Assembly: GCF_964199755.1 (NCBI RefSeq)
Contig: NC_133898.1
Span: forward strand, 30,073,985 to 30,137,984
Length of the DNA: 64,000 nt
Source: Larus michahellis
Taxonomy: Eukaryota > Chordata > Aves > Charadriiformes > Laridae
Direction: 5' to 3'
Shown: positions 34,038-49,000 of the stretch, in pieces
How positions within the stretch are numbered: the stretch's first letter is position 1
How the letters are laid out: the number at the start of each line of letters is the position of its first letter
Position numbers and translations under genes: made by a program
Notes under the pieces: model-generated
Databases searched by the model: none
What the model was told of the DNA's origin: nothing
The model's input: the letters and a program-made list of their open reading frames with translations, nothing else

Positions 34038-37000
34038 GTGAGGGCGGGCGGACTCGAGGTTGTGGCCCGTCTGGGGAGCGGGGCCGGAGCTGCTCCTACG
34101 GCCGTTGGCGCCCGCTCTGCGTTCCCGCCGCCGCTCTGTGGGGGCCGGTCCCGTCCCGTCCCGTCCCGTCCCGTCCCGTCCTTGGGTCCCCAGCGGTCGG
34201 GGGGTGTGTTTGGTACCGCGTTACCGCTAGCGGGGGGGTGGAGGAAGGACTTGGTTTTGGAGGAGTGTCGATTTCCCCAGTAATTATGGTTGCTTTGTTT
34301 AGGCCTCAGGTCTGGCAAACTCGGGGAGCAGTGCGAAGCCGTCGTTCGTTTTCCCAGGCTCTTCCAGAAATATCCTTTCCCCATTCTCATTAATTCAGCT
34401 TTCCTCAAGCTAGCTGATGTTTTCAGGGTGGGGTAAGTAGCGTCAGCCAGTTTCTATCCATTCGCTGGTCCGTAGTGATGGCCTATGCTTTGGTATGTGG
34501 CTGCATTGGAGCCTGGGCAATCGCAGGGTTTTTCTGCTTGCCTGACAGTACCACAGTGGTACCTGCTCTATTGAGGGTGACTTATGCTTGAGTGAATCTT
34601 GCTTTCACCGTCTTTAGTGGGCTTAAGTGGCTGTGAGTGATCAGTGACACCGTTCCTTTCCACCTGTCCTGATTTGAGGATTCACTTGCTGACTGGATTA
34701 ATTTCACTGGGGTAAATTCTGCTCTGTAGACATGTTCAAATTCATAATTAATAAATAGAAGAATGGTCATACGTGCATTTTCCATCTCTTAAAGAATGTT
34801 AATAAAGCCCAAAATATAGCTTTTTCCAAGTGCCTGATTTTTAAATGATGCAGGTGATGGAATTGGAGCTACTTTGTAATAGCTTACAAAGTTACCTGTT
34901 GCTTTTGTGGAATCTTCACTGTTGGCTCCAGGAAGGAAAAGAAAGTCACTCACACCTGGCAATGGCAATTACACTTTTCTGTCTTAGTCCTGGACATACT
35001 TTTCTAGCAGAATTACATCTGTAAGTGTGCACAAAAGAGGCATTTTCTTATACTCCTTCTCACTGGTGTCAACAGGTTCATTTCCGTGGAATTGGGCCTA
35101 AATTTGACACTATCTGTACTAGAAAATAAAACAATATTGTGTTAATGGTCTCTTTTTTACTATATCAGTCTACTTAAATATAACGATTCTAAAGTATAGA
35201 CCTTTCCTTGTTTTAATTTACTCTTGGAAGTTGTTTTGTTTTGTTTTTCAAATAATTTCGTGCTTAAAGTGATTCACGATTCTAAAGTATAGACCTTTCC
35301 TTGTTTTAATTTACTCTTGGAAGTTGTTTTGTTTTGTTTTTCAAATAATTTCGTGCTTAAAGTGATTCACTTTGTATTATAAAACGGCCTGATAAGGAAA
35401 CGTGTGTGTCTCCTAACAGAAACAACTTCCTGAGGCTGTGTGTCCTGAAAGTTACTCAGCAGAGTGAGAAGCACCTGGAGAAGATCCTAAATGTGGATGA
35501 GTTTGTCAAAAGAGTTTTCTCAGTAATTCATAGCAATGATCCGGTTGCTCGGGCTATTACGCTTCGGTATGTATTACAAAAATTAACCTTACTTACTTCA
35601 GATCTCTAGCTAATCATTAGTATGCTAGTCTGGAATAACAGAATCTGCAACTACTGTGAATGAAATGTAGGAGGTGTCTTATACATTGCTCATAGAGTTT
35701 AAAGCGAAGACGTCTGTCTTTAAAGGGGGTGAACAATAAGGATCCATGATCAAAAGAACAATGTTATTAACCACTTATGATGGTGATAGTTTTGTGGATG
35801 GATGGCTCTGGGCAAAACAGAATTTACAGTGTTGAAATTTTGTGTGCTCAAGAGAAGAAAAATAAACCTGTTGTATGCATAACACAGACAGTAGCTATAT
35901 GCAGTGTATCATATGGCGTCTATCATATATTTAGATCAGGACCAAAGGGAAAGTGCTTCCTTATATGTCAAAATATTTTTTGTTAACTTGTAACCAAAAT
36001 TTATGTGAATCTTGTTAATGCTTGCTGCTGTTTTTCATTTATTGTTGTCCTAGAAATTTACTGCTTGTTGGTCTCTGATCAGTAACTTCTAAGGAAGTGC
36101 TATTGTATTATTGATTGCTTTGGACTTCCTGGGAATCAAATGGGGGAAAAAAAAAAATTAAGCTATCTTTAATGTCATTGTCCTGCTGCTTTGATGCCTG
36201 TGTCTCTAATGCTGTCTGTTATGATCGTCTTAACTGCATCTTCCAACACCTGTGCAAGTGAATTCAAATGTGAAGAGAGCACTCTTCTTTCTCCCTCTGT
36301 ATTTTTTTCGTCTATCCATCTAGAACTCCTACTGATTTCACTATCGGAAGATGGGAGGCATTAACAGGGGTTTATTTAATTAGCTCAAACAGCCATTTCT
36401 TTCTTCTTTTGGTATTTTATTTGAGATTATGCGTTCATGCTCTGGTGTCTCAGAAATCTGTAAATACAGCATAAATACATGTTTTCTTGTAGTTCCACTT
36501 CAGTATTCTAACCTAAGGTTACAGCTGTTGACTGGTATTGAGGGCTATCTTTACAGTCTGCTAGAAGACCCAGGAATCTGCCCAGTTTGAAAAAACACTT
36601 AAATTACTAATCAATTCACAGGATGCATCAAGTGAACCAACAGCCATTTTAACCTTTCAGAAGTTCTAGTTGAAAATCTACAGTTGATTTGTTTTTGACC
36701 TTCTTAAATAGTGTCAGTAATAAAGAGCATGCTGAAAGATCTGCAAAAACAAAACTTTCTGTCTGTGGAATTCTATTGTTAGATAACTGTGTGTAAATAT
36801 TTGCATAGAATTCTTGCTAAAATTGCTGTCGGTGTAAACCCTGCATTCATTCTTCTTTTAATTGGATTATGCTAAATATGTCTGAAACACATCTTTGAGA
36901 TAATCTTAGCAAAGTATAAATTGATTTACTCCTTTTTTAGCAGTTAGTTACACAAAAGGTATTGCATTATTCCCAGTAATAACCTCATCTCACATCAGTG

Positions 37001-40000
37001 AAAGATCTTAGAAATAAATGATGAAAGTCAGATATTTGTTTGCTTTTATCATGGTAACACTCTAGAAATTTTGCTTTCTTAGCACGTGGTTAAAATTTAT
37101 GACTGTTCAGACATTTGTCGCTCACTTCTGCAGTCTTAATTGGGAAGAGGTATAGAAAGGGTGGAAACAGCTTTCTAAATGCCTTTTTTATCTCTGTAGA
37201 CTGTCACACTTCTGAATGTATATCCCTTGATGTGTACTTCATGTGTGTCTGAAAATACACTGCTAAAATGTAGTGAAGGCTATCTATTGTATTGATACCA
37301 GAGCTTGAACATAAAAGCGTCTTAAAAATACTTGTTCCCAGTGCCATAGTGCACTCTTAATTTTATAAGAGTTCTTGGTAAGTTTCTCACTGTGCCCAAT
37401 GTGTAATAAATTCTTTTATTAAACCACTGACATAACCCACATGACAAAATTTGTTACTTTTTAATTACTTGCCTACTTTGAATGTTTGTTTCTGTAAGAG
37501 ACATGGAAGAGCACATTTATATAAAAATAGGATTTTGACCAGTCCTTTTACATTTCTATTTGGTTTTATCTTGCATTTCTTCATGATCATTGTTCTTGCT
37601 GATTTTAGTGTGATTTATTTTTGTAGGATGTTGGGCAGCATGGCATCTATTATTCCAGAAAGGAAGAATGCCCATCACAGTATTCGTCAGAGTTTGGATT
37701 CCCATGATAATGTGGAAGTTGAAGCTGCTATATTTGCTGCTGCCAACTTTTCTGCACAATCAAAGTAAGATGTAATTTTTTTGAGTTTTTAATATTACAG
37801 AGAATGGAAACTCCATTGACGCTGGCATTCAAAAACCTTAATATTTCCTTCTGTAGTGCTAACCACATTTATATGTGATTTATAGCAAAACATTTAATTA
37901 TGTGCAATAACAGTATTGTAAAGAAATTTGAATACAAGTTTAACAGATTTATTTTTTTTCTAGAACAGTAATGGAAAGCGCATAAATCTGGGAATGCAAA
38001 GTGTAATAGCAGCTTTAATCAAGAATTATTTTACAGACACTTACGTTAGGGAACAAAATGTAATGTTTGTCACTTTGGTGCGCTTTTGAAAGCTTCCGTT
38101 TTATCATTTGATCATGCCCATGTGCAGGGGTTCTAAAATTACTTAGGTTTTCGCAAGCACTCTTTTGTGAAAGTTTTTATTGTTAAAACACAATGTTTGG
38201 TAGTTCGGATGATTTTTATTTTTAATTATATATTTATTTATTTCTCATTTCACCTGGTATTTTGTCTTTTCTCTACAGGGATTTTGCTGCTGGAATATGC
38301 AATAAGATCAGTGAGATGATTCAAGGTACATATGTATATTGTACCATAAAAGGGAAAAGCTCTAATTTCTCTGAGAATTCTTTATTAGCCTTGTGCAAAT
38401 GTCCGATATCAGAATGCTGTTGCCCTTATCCTCAAATGATTCTAGTTTTTAAATTAAATTAGCTAACCAATAAGCTGATGTCTGGCTCTTGTGTCCTCTT
38501 AAAAATCTAAGTTCTCAAAACACTTCTTTGGTAAAGAATAAAAGCTCATCTATAGTACGGTGAATAAACTTACATAGACTATCACAGGTTGCTTCAGGTG
38601 ACTTAATATGTGTGTTACCTTCAATGAAGCATGGAGCAACATTCTCAAAGAACCATGAAAGTCCTTCATACTGTTTTCGTTATGCTGCTAGCTAGTAGAT
38701 GAGTTATTTGATGCTAACGCAGTTGTCTGCACAATCTTCATTTCAGCAGTGGTAGCAATGCAGACGTATTACATGTCTCACTAGTGCCAAAACACAGTAC
38801 AAAGGACTTAAACTCTGCCTGTGTTTCTCTTCCTTGTTGAAGGTTTGGCCACACCTGTGGACTTGAAATTGAAGCTGATCCCTATTCTACAGCACATGCA
38901 TCATGATGCTAGCCTAGCCTCCAGCTCCCGGCAGCTGCTTCAGCAGCTGGTAACATCCTATCCCTCTACCAAGATGGTCATTGTTACTCTGCACACTTTT
39001 ACTCTGCTTGCTGCTTCTTCTTTGGTTGATATTCCTAAACAGGTAATCCTTCCTAATTCATTCCTTCAACTTAAAGTACAAAGTACACTTAAAAAAACTA
39101 AGGTTCTAGCTTATGCCAAAAATAAATTATGATGGATATGCTAGGATGGTTGCTTCTATGTGCTATAGAGAAAGAATACCCTGAAAACTGCTGCTGCTTT
39201 CACTTCTCTTTTTTTAACCTCTCTGGCTTTTTTTCCAGATAACCCCATCAAGCGCAGAAACCCTTCTTTACAGATCATAACCTGCCTTTCTTTAAATCAA
39301 CTAGGATCAATCAGCATTTAGGAAAGCAAACACTCTGATGTTTCTGAAAACATTTCATCTTACCTGTTGAACCTAGGGTTCACTTCTCACTGCTGTATAT
39401 TCTTTTGGGTTGTGGGTGTGCCTTTTGTCTTCCTTGCATGCAACCAAATGAATATTTCAGTAGCATAGAGTGCATTTAAAAATCTATTTGTTGAAGAACT
39501 CTGAGGAATTTGAATCTGTTGCTATAATTTAGGACTATAAACCAAGTTGTGGGGAAAAAAAAACCTAATGCTTTTACGTTCTGATAATGTGCTTTATGGA
39601 CGTGATTTGTATAACAGGTCTGAACACAGTGGCCTTTCAGATTCAACTAACTAATTCTTGTAAAGCAGTCATGAAAATCTATTTGCTTCCTTTCAGTTCT
39701 GCACAGCTATAGAAGGCTGGTGTCTGTTACTGTTAGACTAATAGCATTGATCTGTCTGAAACTTCTTTTTGGCATGGCTGATTTCTGTATTTCAGAGAAT
39801 GCTTTTGACAGTATTGAATCTAAACTGACTGAAGCAACATTAGAACACTTTATGTGCTTTTTATTTTTATTTTTTTTTTTAAGACTGTAAGTATGGTGAT
39901 TTAGGCTGTATTTCTGCAACACAACAGCCAATGCTGCTTAAAAGTGATGTAGCCAGGGTGGGGATGGAGAGCAAAATCGTGATTGGCACATTCATACTTC

Positions 40001-43000
40001 TTTTTCATGGGCTGACTATTCCATCTCTGTAAATTTGCAGGAAATGAACAGAACAAGCAACATGCAGTTAAATGTCACTTAATTGGAGATAAATGCCTCG
40101 GAGGGGCTTGGTAAGGGGTGATTTTGTTTGGTCAGGTTTTTGGGGTTGTTTTTGGCAACTACTGAGACATACAAGGTATGTTTGCGTTGCTGTCCGTTAA
40201 TTGCAGGTCACGCAAACACCCAAATTTGTACCAAAAGCCCTGAATACTTGCTAGTAGCATAATCGCAGCAATATAAGGTGTTTACTGAGCTTCTTAGGGA
40301 TGTTTTATGGTATTTCTGTGAGTGCCAAAACAGGTCTCAAGGCTTGTTAGGTATGCACAGTGATGTAGAGAAGGGTGCATGAACAAGGAGAGCAGGGTGG
40401 TAGAAATCAGCTGTCGGACTGTTTTAGCTTGCCGTAGCATCGCAGCCTAAGTTAGGGGCTTTTCCATGTGGCAGGCAATTGGACAGATAAGGCAAGCTTA
40501 TTTTTGGCTGAGTATGCTCAAAATTTCTTCATGAAACTTTTGAAAAGACTTCCTTCTAGTTGCATCTCTCTCAAACAAGGAATTTACTTTGTTGCAGATC
40601 CAGCTTTTGTTGCAATACTTGAAGAATGACCCCAGGAAGGCTGTGAAGAGACTTGCCATCCAAGATTTAAAGTTGTTGGCCAACAAGACACCACATACGT
40701 GGAGCAGAGAAAATATTCAGGTTTATACGTTTTTTTTAAGCTAAAGTTTATTATGAAACTTTGCAATTAGTTGTAGAATTCTTTCCAGGAGAACAATTTG
40801 GGAGGTAGAGGAAGGTTACTTCCTCTACCCTTAAGTTAGGTTACTTCCTCTACCCTTAAGTTAGGTTACTTCCTCTACCCTTAAGTTAGGTTACTTCCTC
40901 TACCCTTAAGTTAGGTTACTTCCTCTACCCTTAAGTTAGGTTACTCTGCCAAGCAGAGTAGCCAAATATTAATGAACACTTCATAGAATATCTTGAGTTG
41001 GATGACTTGACCCATAAGGATCAACGCTGAAGTATTACACCTGAGGAAAGGCTCGTGTCATGTAGTAGGCCTTTTTACAGTAAGGAAATAACTTCTTCAT
41101 CTGACAAACTAACCTAAGATTATAGAGATGAGAGCTGAATGGTTACATTAACCTCATGATACTGAGTACGAATTAGTGCTCTCAAGTAACATAAAGAGTC
41201 TCTGGAATTTGTCAAAGCATGTTATCCAGCCAGGTATACCTGAAAGGACAAATGTAACTTTCACTTAATTTGTTAGGATTAATGGCTCAATTTCAATAGT
41301 GTCCTTGTGGCACCTGTTGTATGAATGAGACCCTAAAAGGTGTTTATAGTGCATCCGTATTATTTGGGGAAACAGATGTTATAGTGTAGATAGGATTGCT
41401 GCTTTCTTTCAGTCACAGTTGCCTATCAACACTTCTTTCCCCTTGTCTTTCCCTTTTTCTGATAGAAATGACTATCGAAGATAACTTCAACTTAGATTAA
41501 GATTCTAAAGGGAAAGTGAATATTTCAGAAACTTAATGTCACAGGCTTATAGCTCTACTTTTCTGGGTCTTTTTTCTTTGTTTTTGCTGGTTTTGGAAGC
41601 TACTTTTGCTATATGCTGTTGGAGCATAAGACAGCTGGGAGGAAGAACTGTGCATTTTTTGATGTTGGAACTATACCAGTTAGAACAAAATTAATTGACT
41701 GCTTGCTGAATGGCACACAGAAGTAAGGAGAGTTTTTCTGACTTCTGAAAAGTCAACATTTTGACTCTTTTCATATATTTAAACAACTTGGTAATGTTTA
41801 TTCAAGAGGGACTGCAACAGACTCCTTTTCTCACAGCAAAACCTGCTTCTTGTATCTTTGTACCAACATGAGTTTCAGCAGTGTTAACTGTCTCAGCATT
41901 TTGGGTCTGTCTGTGTAGGTCACGTAGGAGGCTTGGTCTTTGAATTGTGGAGACTTCACTAATTTCTAGACATCAGCTTTAGAAGCTATTGCTGTTGATG
42001 CTTAGAGCAGTCCTCCTATGGACTGTGAAGGCAACAAGCCATCTGCGATCCATCCTGCTAATTCTTCTGTGCTCCTGGCATTCGTCACGGTTACAGTTTC
42101 AAATATGCTCTGAGTGGTGATCTAATAGCACTGGAGTAAAACATCAGTGTCTTGGGAGACATCAAGACTCATTTCCAACCCCTATTATTGTATCTTCTTT
42201 GTATCTTCTCTCTGTTGATGCCATGCTATTCAGTAGATCAGCAAAATACTACATTGGTGCAAATTGCAAATTTATTTGTGAATTTAACCCTTACACCATG
42301 CAAGAACATATGTATGCCTGATAAGAACAGTATTTGGGGCTTTTATTTCTTCTGTGGAACTAATTCTATGTTGTTTTTCTTTATTCAGCTTTGGCACTCT
42401 CTGAGGCAGAATATACTTACATTTTCCATTTCTGTCTCCTATCGCTTTCTCTCATGTTGACTAAAAAAGCCTCCAAACCCAGTGAATGAATAAATTGTGG
42501 ACAGTGTTGGCATAATGAATCCGAGAGAAATGTGCATTTTAGGAGTTACTCCAATCTAAATGTGTTAAGGCCTGAGAAGGTCTGGCAAAAGGCACAAAAG
42601 TATGACAGGAGCTCTACTATAAATGACTTTAAAAAATAAAATAAGCTTTAAGATGTTTATCATGGAACTTAAACTGTATTCTGTTGGACATCTGGACTGT
42701 TGAAGGAAATCACACGTGAAACTTTGGTCTTCAGAGATGTATACTTACATAAACTCCTGCAGATTGTTATAAGGCAAAATAATCAGTATACCTCTAAGAC
42801 TGGACCACTGTCTTAAATTCTTTTGCAATATTTGATCAATGAGACCTGCTAATATTTTTGCCGCTTATTTTTAATTAATAAATGACTTACAATTGGTGTT
42901 TTGTAGCATACGAGACCCACTGTCAGTTTCCTGTAAGCCATGTCCTCAGTCTACTAAACCAGATGCTTCAAGACATGACTTCTAACTTTTTATTTCAGTA

Positions 43001-46000
43001 TAGTGTTTTCCGTGGAAAAAATGTTGACTCTAAAAACTTCTCACAGACAAGTGCAACTAAATGTTTAATACAGATAACTCATGGGACTCCCTTCCCTCTG
43101 TGTCTCTTCTCCTGCTAATCTTCAGGCACTCTGTGAATCTGCTCTCCATACTCCTTATGACAGCTTGAAACTGGGCATGCTATCTGTTCTTTCCACGTTA
43201 TCAGGGACCATTGCCATTAAACAGTACTTCAGCAGCGCGCCAGGTAAGAAAACTAGATTCGATTATTATCTTTAGCATTTCTAATGGCTTGGCTATCTAC
43301 TGATAATCAGTTTCATCTAAACACTTTGTAGCATATTCTTAAACTATTTTTGAATGTCAGAACACTAGCTGAGAGCCAGGCTGTGTTCATTGTATGTTAA
43401 AAAAACAAAAAACAAAAAAAAAAAAAAACAAAAAAAAAAACAAACCTGTATACCCATGAATAGTCATGGTCTAAGATTTTTCTGAATTTTGTGGGTAATA
43501 ATGCCATATGAAAGGTGTCTTCACCTTTGTCTTGAACTTTTCTTCATTTTATGAAGAAACGTAATGCCTCTCAGATGGCTGACCTGCATCCTGCTTAAGG
43601 TGCTTTGAAACCATGGATTTGCATAGTTTTTGAGTAGTGTGGAAACTTAGTGGTGTGAGAGTGGGCTGGTGTGTTACCCTGGCACAGTGAAGCTATGCCA
43701 CCCTTGTGGGAATGACCCGCTTCAGTAACAGGTGAACCTGTCTGCCTTGTGACTATATTCTGGAGAAATTTGAGACATTTTAAAGTGATTCAAGGTGTCT
43801 TGTTCTTGAAATGATGATTGTACTGCCTTTCTTTTTTCTACTTGAAAGTCAGACTGCCCTAATGACTATTAGAAGCCCAACTACATGGGCTGCAGAAATG
43901 GAGAAAAACAGTACATCCTCTTCAGTCATTCTGGCACGTCTTAATAATTAATATGCTCACCAGCTCTTTTTAATCAGATATAATGTTTCTTAAGGCAATA
44001 TTTCTCTGAGACCCTGAAATATCAGCCAAAATATTCTTTCTCAATGTCTGCATAATTTGTATAGTGCTCAGGAATGGAGGGAGAGCCTCTGTGTGTGGAG
44101 AAAGAAAGATATGTTTTCATCCTATCTTTTAAACATATATAAAAAAAAAAATCCTAAGTCAATACAAGTTTTTTGCAGAAATGTACTTGAAAAGATCTGT
44201 GGTGTAATTATGGACTGTGATGTTTTATGTCCTGTTTGCCTTGTCTTTATTTAGGAACAGCAGCTACGACTGCAAAATCATTTGATTTAGTAAAGCTAGC
44301 ACAGGAGTGCTGTTACCATAATAACCGTGGCATTGCAGCTCATGGTGTGCAAATTCTGACTAATATATCAGCCTCTTGTCAGGAAAAAGGTAAGTGGAAG
44401 CAAGGACAATGAAATGTTTCTGTTTACAGTCAGGCTGATGCGCTTAACGTGTTAACTGGTCTTGTCTGTGAACCTGTCTGTAAATCTGTCTGATCCTTCA
44501 TGCTCATTAGGGAGAATGGGGACTGTAATCTAGTAGAAAATATTCTGTATGATTTTATGAATGGTTGGGAAGATTCCATCTTCGTCAAATTTTGAGAAAA
44601 TTACCAGGCACAGCAGAACATGTGCTAAATAAATGCTTGTCTTACCTTTGCTATAAGACTAGTGAATTGTTTGTCAACCTTTGAAAACTCTTTGCACAGA
44701 GTCTGTTGTAAAAGAATAACAGGGTATTTAGAAGTTTTAGTCCAGAGATTAATGCACGCTTTACAAAAGTCACAGTTGGTGTGACTGCTGAGTAGTTACC
44801 TGAGACATTGAATGGCAGAATTATTTCTAATCAAAATAAGGTAAGGCAGAGGTATTAGGAAGATACTTACCTGTCATGACTGCAACACCAGTGCAAGCAT
44901 TACACCCATTATGATCAGAAAAGGTAACAGGGAACTAACTTACTCTGGTTTTCTTTTCTTAGATCTTTTGCCTTTGGAGCAAGATGCAGTTTTTGGCTTA
45001 GAAGCTCTTCTCGTTCTTTGTAGTCAAGATGACAGTCCAGGAGCTCAGGCAACCTTAAAGGTGACATTACTGTTATCTTCCCTTAGCAGAGCTGTAACTT
45101 ATAGTAATAGCTTGTATAACGAAAGGCTAGTGTGCACCAGATCCCTTCTGGTGGAAGCATAACGTACTGGAAGGAAATGAAGATTTCTGTATGTTTTGCC
45201 TATTATCAGAGTTCAGAGTGGTAGAGAAACTGAGCAGAACTATAGTGCAACTCCTCTCAGCTCTAGAGTAAGTTGATAGTTTCAGGGAAATAAATAAAAT
45301 GCATCCCTCTGAGGAACAGCTGTAATAAAACATGAACTTGAACATGGGATGGAGGTGTCTGGAGGATGAAGACAATCTTGGAGAAAACCTGTTTTTTGGA
45401 GATGGGGATGCAATGTACGTAATTACAGTGCTTTTGTAAACTATTATTTTTATTTTCCCACTTCATAAGCTGCATAGCCAGTAATTTTATCTAGTTATTT
45501 ACCTGTAAAGGCTGGTGGTATGAGAAAGAATAATATCGTTTATTGAAATTGTGATATGTTTTTGTGCTGTGAGCTCAGGGACAGAGGCTTGGGCTCTTAG
45601 AAAAATCTCATCTTTTGTAGGGTACCTGGTTCTGAAAATACCAGATCTTCTATATTTCCGCAATCATACTTGCAGATAAGTGCATCTGACTTTTTTATTT
45701 TTCAGTAGACATTGTGTTTATTGTAACTGTTGATTGTGTGAATTGCAGATCACGTTAACTTGTATGGTGAAGCTGGTCAAGTGCCGTCCTCACCTGAGCC
45801 AGTCGGTAGTTGAATCCCTGCTGACCCAGCTGCACAGTGCCCAGGACGCTGCTCGGATTCTCATGTGCCACTGTTTGGCAGCTATTGCCATGCAGCTGCC
45901 TGTCCTAGCAGATGGGATGCTAGGAGACCTAATGGACCTCTATAAATTAATTGGACGATCTGCCACAGATAAAAAACAGGAACTCTTGGTAAGACCTCCT

Positions 46001-49000
46001 CTGGGTGAATGGCCCTTTTGAACTACTGTGGATGGATTTTATTTAAAAAGGCAGCTAGGCCGTTTGCTATGTTCAAGCTGATGTGCCAGTCTATAGCCAC
46101 TATTTTCAGTTTTGATGTAACTTCTTACTACATATGTCAGTGTTCAATGTCGAAATCATGTCTCACAGATGGACCTGAACTATTGTATTTCATTAGATTT
46201 TCCAGCAGATGGCACTGCTTAGACAAACCTAGCTATCAAAATTATTGGAGTTATGGTAAAATAATGGTTCTATGAAAAACAAAATGGCAGGTAGCTCAAT
46301 TTATGTATGATAATCTGATGCACATGACTTTTAATATTCTGTAAGAGATAAAAATGTTTTTATCGCATCAATTTGGAAATGAATTTGAATTTTTAGAAAG
46401 CATCCTGTTAATTCACTTGGAGGATTTGAAATATCTTAGTTAAGCCACAGTAAAGATTTTTTTAAATAAAAGTGACTTTCATCTACAAGAAATACTTGGG
46501 TCGCCATAACTATTTAAAAGATAGAAGACTGAGAAAAATTCCTCAGTTAAAATGTATATGTAATCTTCTATGTAGCTTTGAGTCCAAAATCTAGATAATT
46601 TCTGGTAGTTTAGGAAACACAATTGGCTTTTTTTCTTGTTTTGTTTAGTTCCTAAGATATAACCTTCTTCCTCACCCTTCTACTCTTTATTAGGTTTCTC
46701 TTGCCACAGTGATATTTGTTTCCAGTCAGAAAGCTTTATCTTCAGAAGTCAAAACTGTTATCAAACAGCAGCTTGAGAATGCTTCCAATGGATGGACAGC
46801 CTACAGGATAGCCAGGCAGGCTTCCAGAATGGTAAGTGAAAATACCTGGAGGAAAAAGGTTTGGTGTGGTTGGAAGGATGCTAGTGATTTCTTTGAACTG
46901 GAAAAAGGAAGTAAGGGAAATGGGACTTTGGAGATGAAGTTAATTGGGGGGCAAAGAACCCATATCATTTTCCCTTTTAATTCCCTGGAATGCCTATTCA
47001 TATATATATGCCATTTAGGGCAGTCATCCCGTCAGGATAGTCTTTTATTTGTCTTTTTGAAGTATTTGAGAAGGAAGAAAGTAATGACCTGATACTTTCT
47101 TGAGCACGTGCATACTCTGCATCATCTAGCTGTTCTTTAGAAGGTGATATAGGCCATCCTGATGCGTGCTTATCTTTCTTCAGTGTGAAGAAAGGAAGAA
47201 AATACTGTTTCCCTCTTTTCCTTCAGTAAAGTCACAGCTGGGGTTAGAATTATGTAGAAACCCTAGTACAAGATGCTGGGGTAGAAGTAAATTTTCATAT
47301 TTGTTTCTCATCTTGTTGAATTATCTTGTGTAAATAAATACTATACTTCATACAGGCTGATATTTCCATAAAATAAGTATTTGTGGGTTTATTTATTGAT
47401 GGGATTTTCATGATCAAATGATTGGAAGGAGTTTCACTGTTTCTATTTTTAAAGTAAGAGTAGTTCTGGAGATGTTATTGTTCTCTTGTTTGTATTTGTT
47501 TCATAGAAAGACACAGCCTTCTTTCATGTCCCTTCTTAGAAACAGTCTTGTCGTTACAGGGCAACCATGACATGGCCAGAGAACTGTATCAAAGCCTGCT
47601 GACTCAAGTGGCTTCAGAACACTTCTACTTCTGGCTGAACAGTTTGAAGGAGTTCTCTCATGCAGAACAGTGTCTGACAGGTTTGCAGGAGGACAACTAC
47701 AGCTCAGCGCTTTCTTGCATTGCTGAAGCTTTAAAATCCTATCACAAAGGAATAGCATCGCTGACGGTTAGCACAGATCTTCTACTTTAGTGATGATGTT
47801 TCTGTATACTGCAGCAGGTCTGTTTGGTTTCTGTTCTTAAACCTCTGAAAAGTTTTTAAAGATGTCTGACATCTGCCAGACTCTCTTCTTGAGAGGACTG
47901 CAGGGAAGAGACAGTTGTAACACACTGCACCTTCAGAGGCAAGATCCTGTAGCTGAGATAAGTGTGATTAGCTAGACTTCTTTTTTTTTTTTTCTTTTCT
48001 TCCCCCACCACTTCCTTCCTTCAAATCATATATGTGACAGATCTTTTTAAAAGTTACAGTACTTAAAATTTTCCTCTCCTTGTCTTGGCTGAGTAAACAC
48101 TATTGTAATAGTGAAGCCTGAGAATTTGTCTAAATTGGCTGCTATCTTCTTGAGATACGGAGAAGGATTTAATTGCCTTCCTCTGCTGCTGAGTTCATGT
48201 TGCCTTGTATTTGACAATGTGATCTATGGAATCCTAACAACAAGGCAATTTAGTAGGAGGAGGGAGGACAATTCAGTCTCATCAAAACAGCAGAATTCAG
48301 ATGGTACCTTCTTTTACGCAGATACTTTCTGCTTCTCTGACGTGGTGAAAATAGCAAGAAGCTGTGTGATGTCTGTGAATGTAAACAAAAACAAGCATTA
48401 ATGAATATGGACCTTCAGTTCTTATTGTGAAGTTCCTTCTTAACAAAAGACAATCCAGCTCCACACAATATTTAATTTCATATTTTAGTTTCCATGAAGA
48501 AACCTTTATGTAGAGTTTTCTGTATGTCTTTTGAATGAAGCTGAGGGTTTTGGTTGGTTGTAGTTTGTTTTTTTAGTTACTGGAATTGTCAGTGTCATGA
48601 CAATTCAGATATTTATTAATAAACTGTCTCTGAATATGCAGGAAGGATGCCTGAGAGAAAGCTCCATTGTCACTGAAGTATTTGTCTTTAACTTGTTGAC
48701 TGAGTGAATAAGCCTTTTAGTTCAACATTGCAAGATGTCTCTAATGTCTAGAAGACTTTGAGAGAGGGACCTCATCTAATTAGATGTTAATATTTAATAC
48801 AGTCAGGAAAATAACTTGCTTAAATAGGTCATTCTGTGATTCAGTAATTTAATTAGCCTTTCCCTAGAGTTTGGGGTTTTTCTGTTGAAGGATTCCTGTC
48901 CTCATCTCCTCTGCTGACTTTATTTTGGGCATGTTGCACATAAGTATTGCACCCAAAAAAAGCACTTGCTTGTGAGTTGTTGTGGTCCAGAGGAGTAGTA

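Larger units (their letters stand above)
33380..34260. promoter_or_regulatory. CpG-island bidirectional promoter of DTL and INTS7
   Basis: A GC- and CpG-rich block covers DTL exons 1-2 and INTS7 exon 1; both flanks are AT-rich. The two start codons (33637 minus, 33947 plus) are 309 bp apart and diverge. No TATA box is evident between them. CCAAT-, E2F- and NRF1-like motifs lie in the interval. Divergent TATA-less CpG-island promoters of this size are typical of housekeeping and cell-cycle gene pairs. Confidence 0.9.

Noticed and set aside
33491-34393. 300-codon open frame across the CpG island in the INTS7 frame
   Set aside because: It reads in frame through the INTS7 start and on through intron 1. 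GC-rich sequence lacks stop codons; exon 1 ends at a clear GTGAGG donor and human homology starts at 33947.
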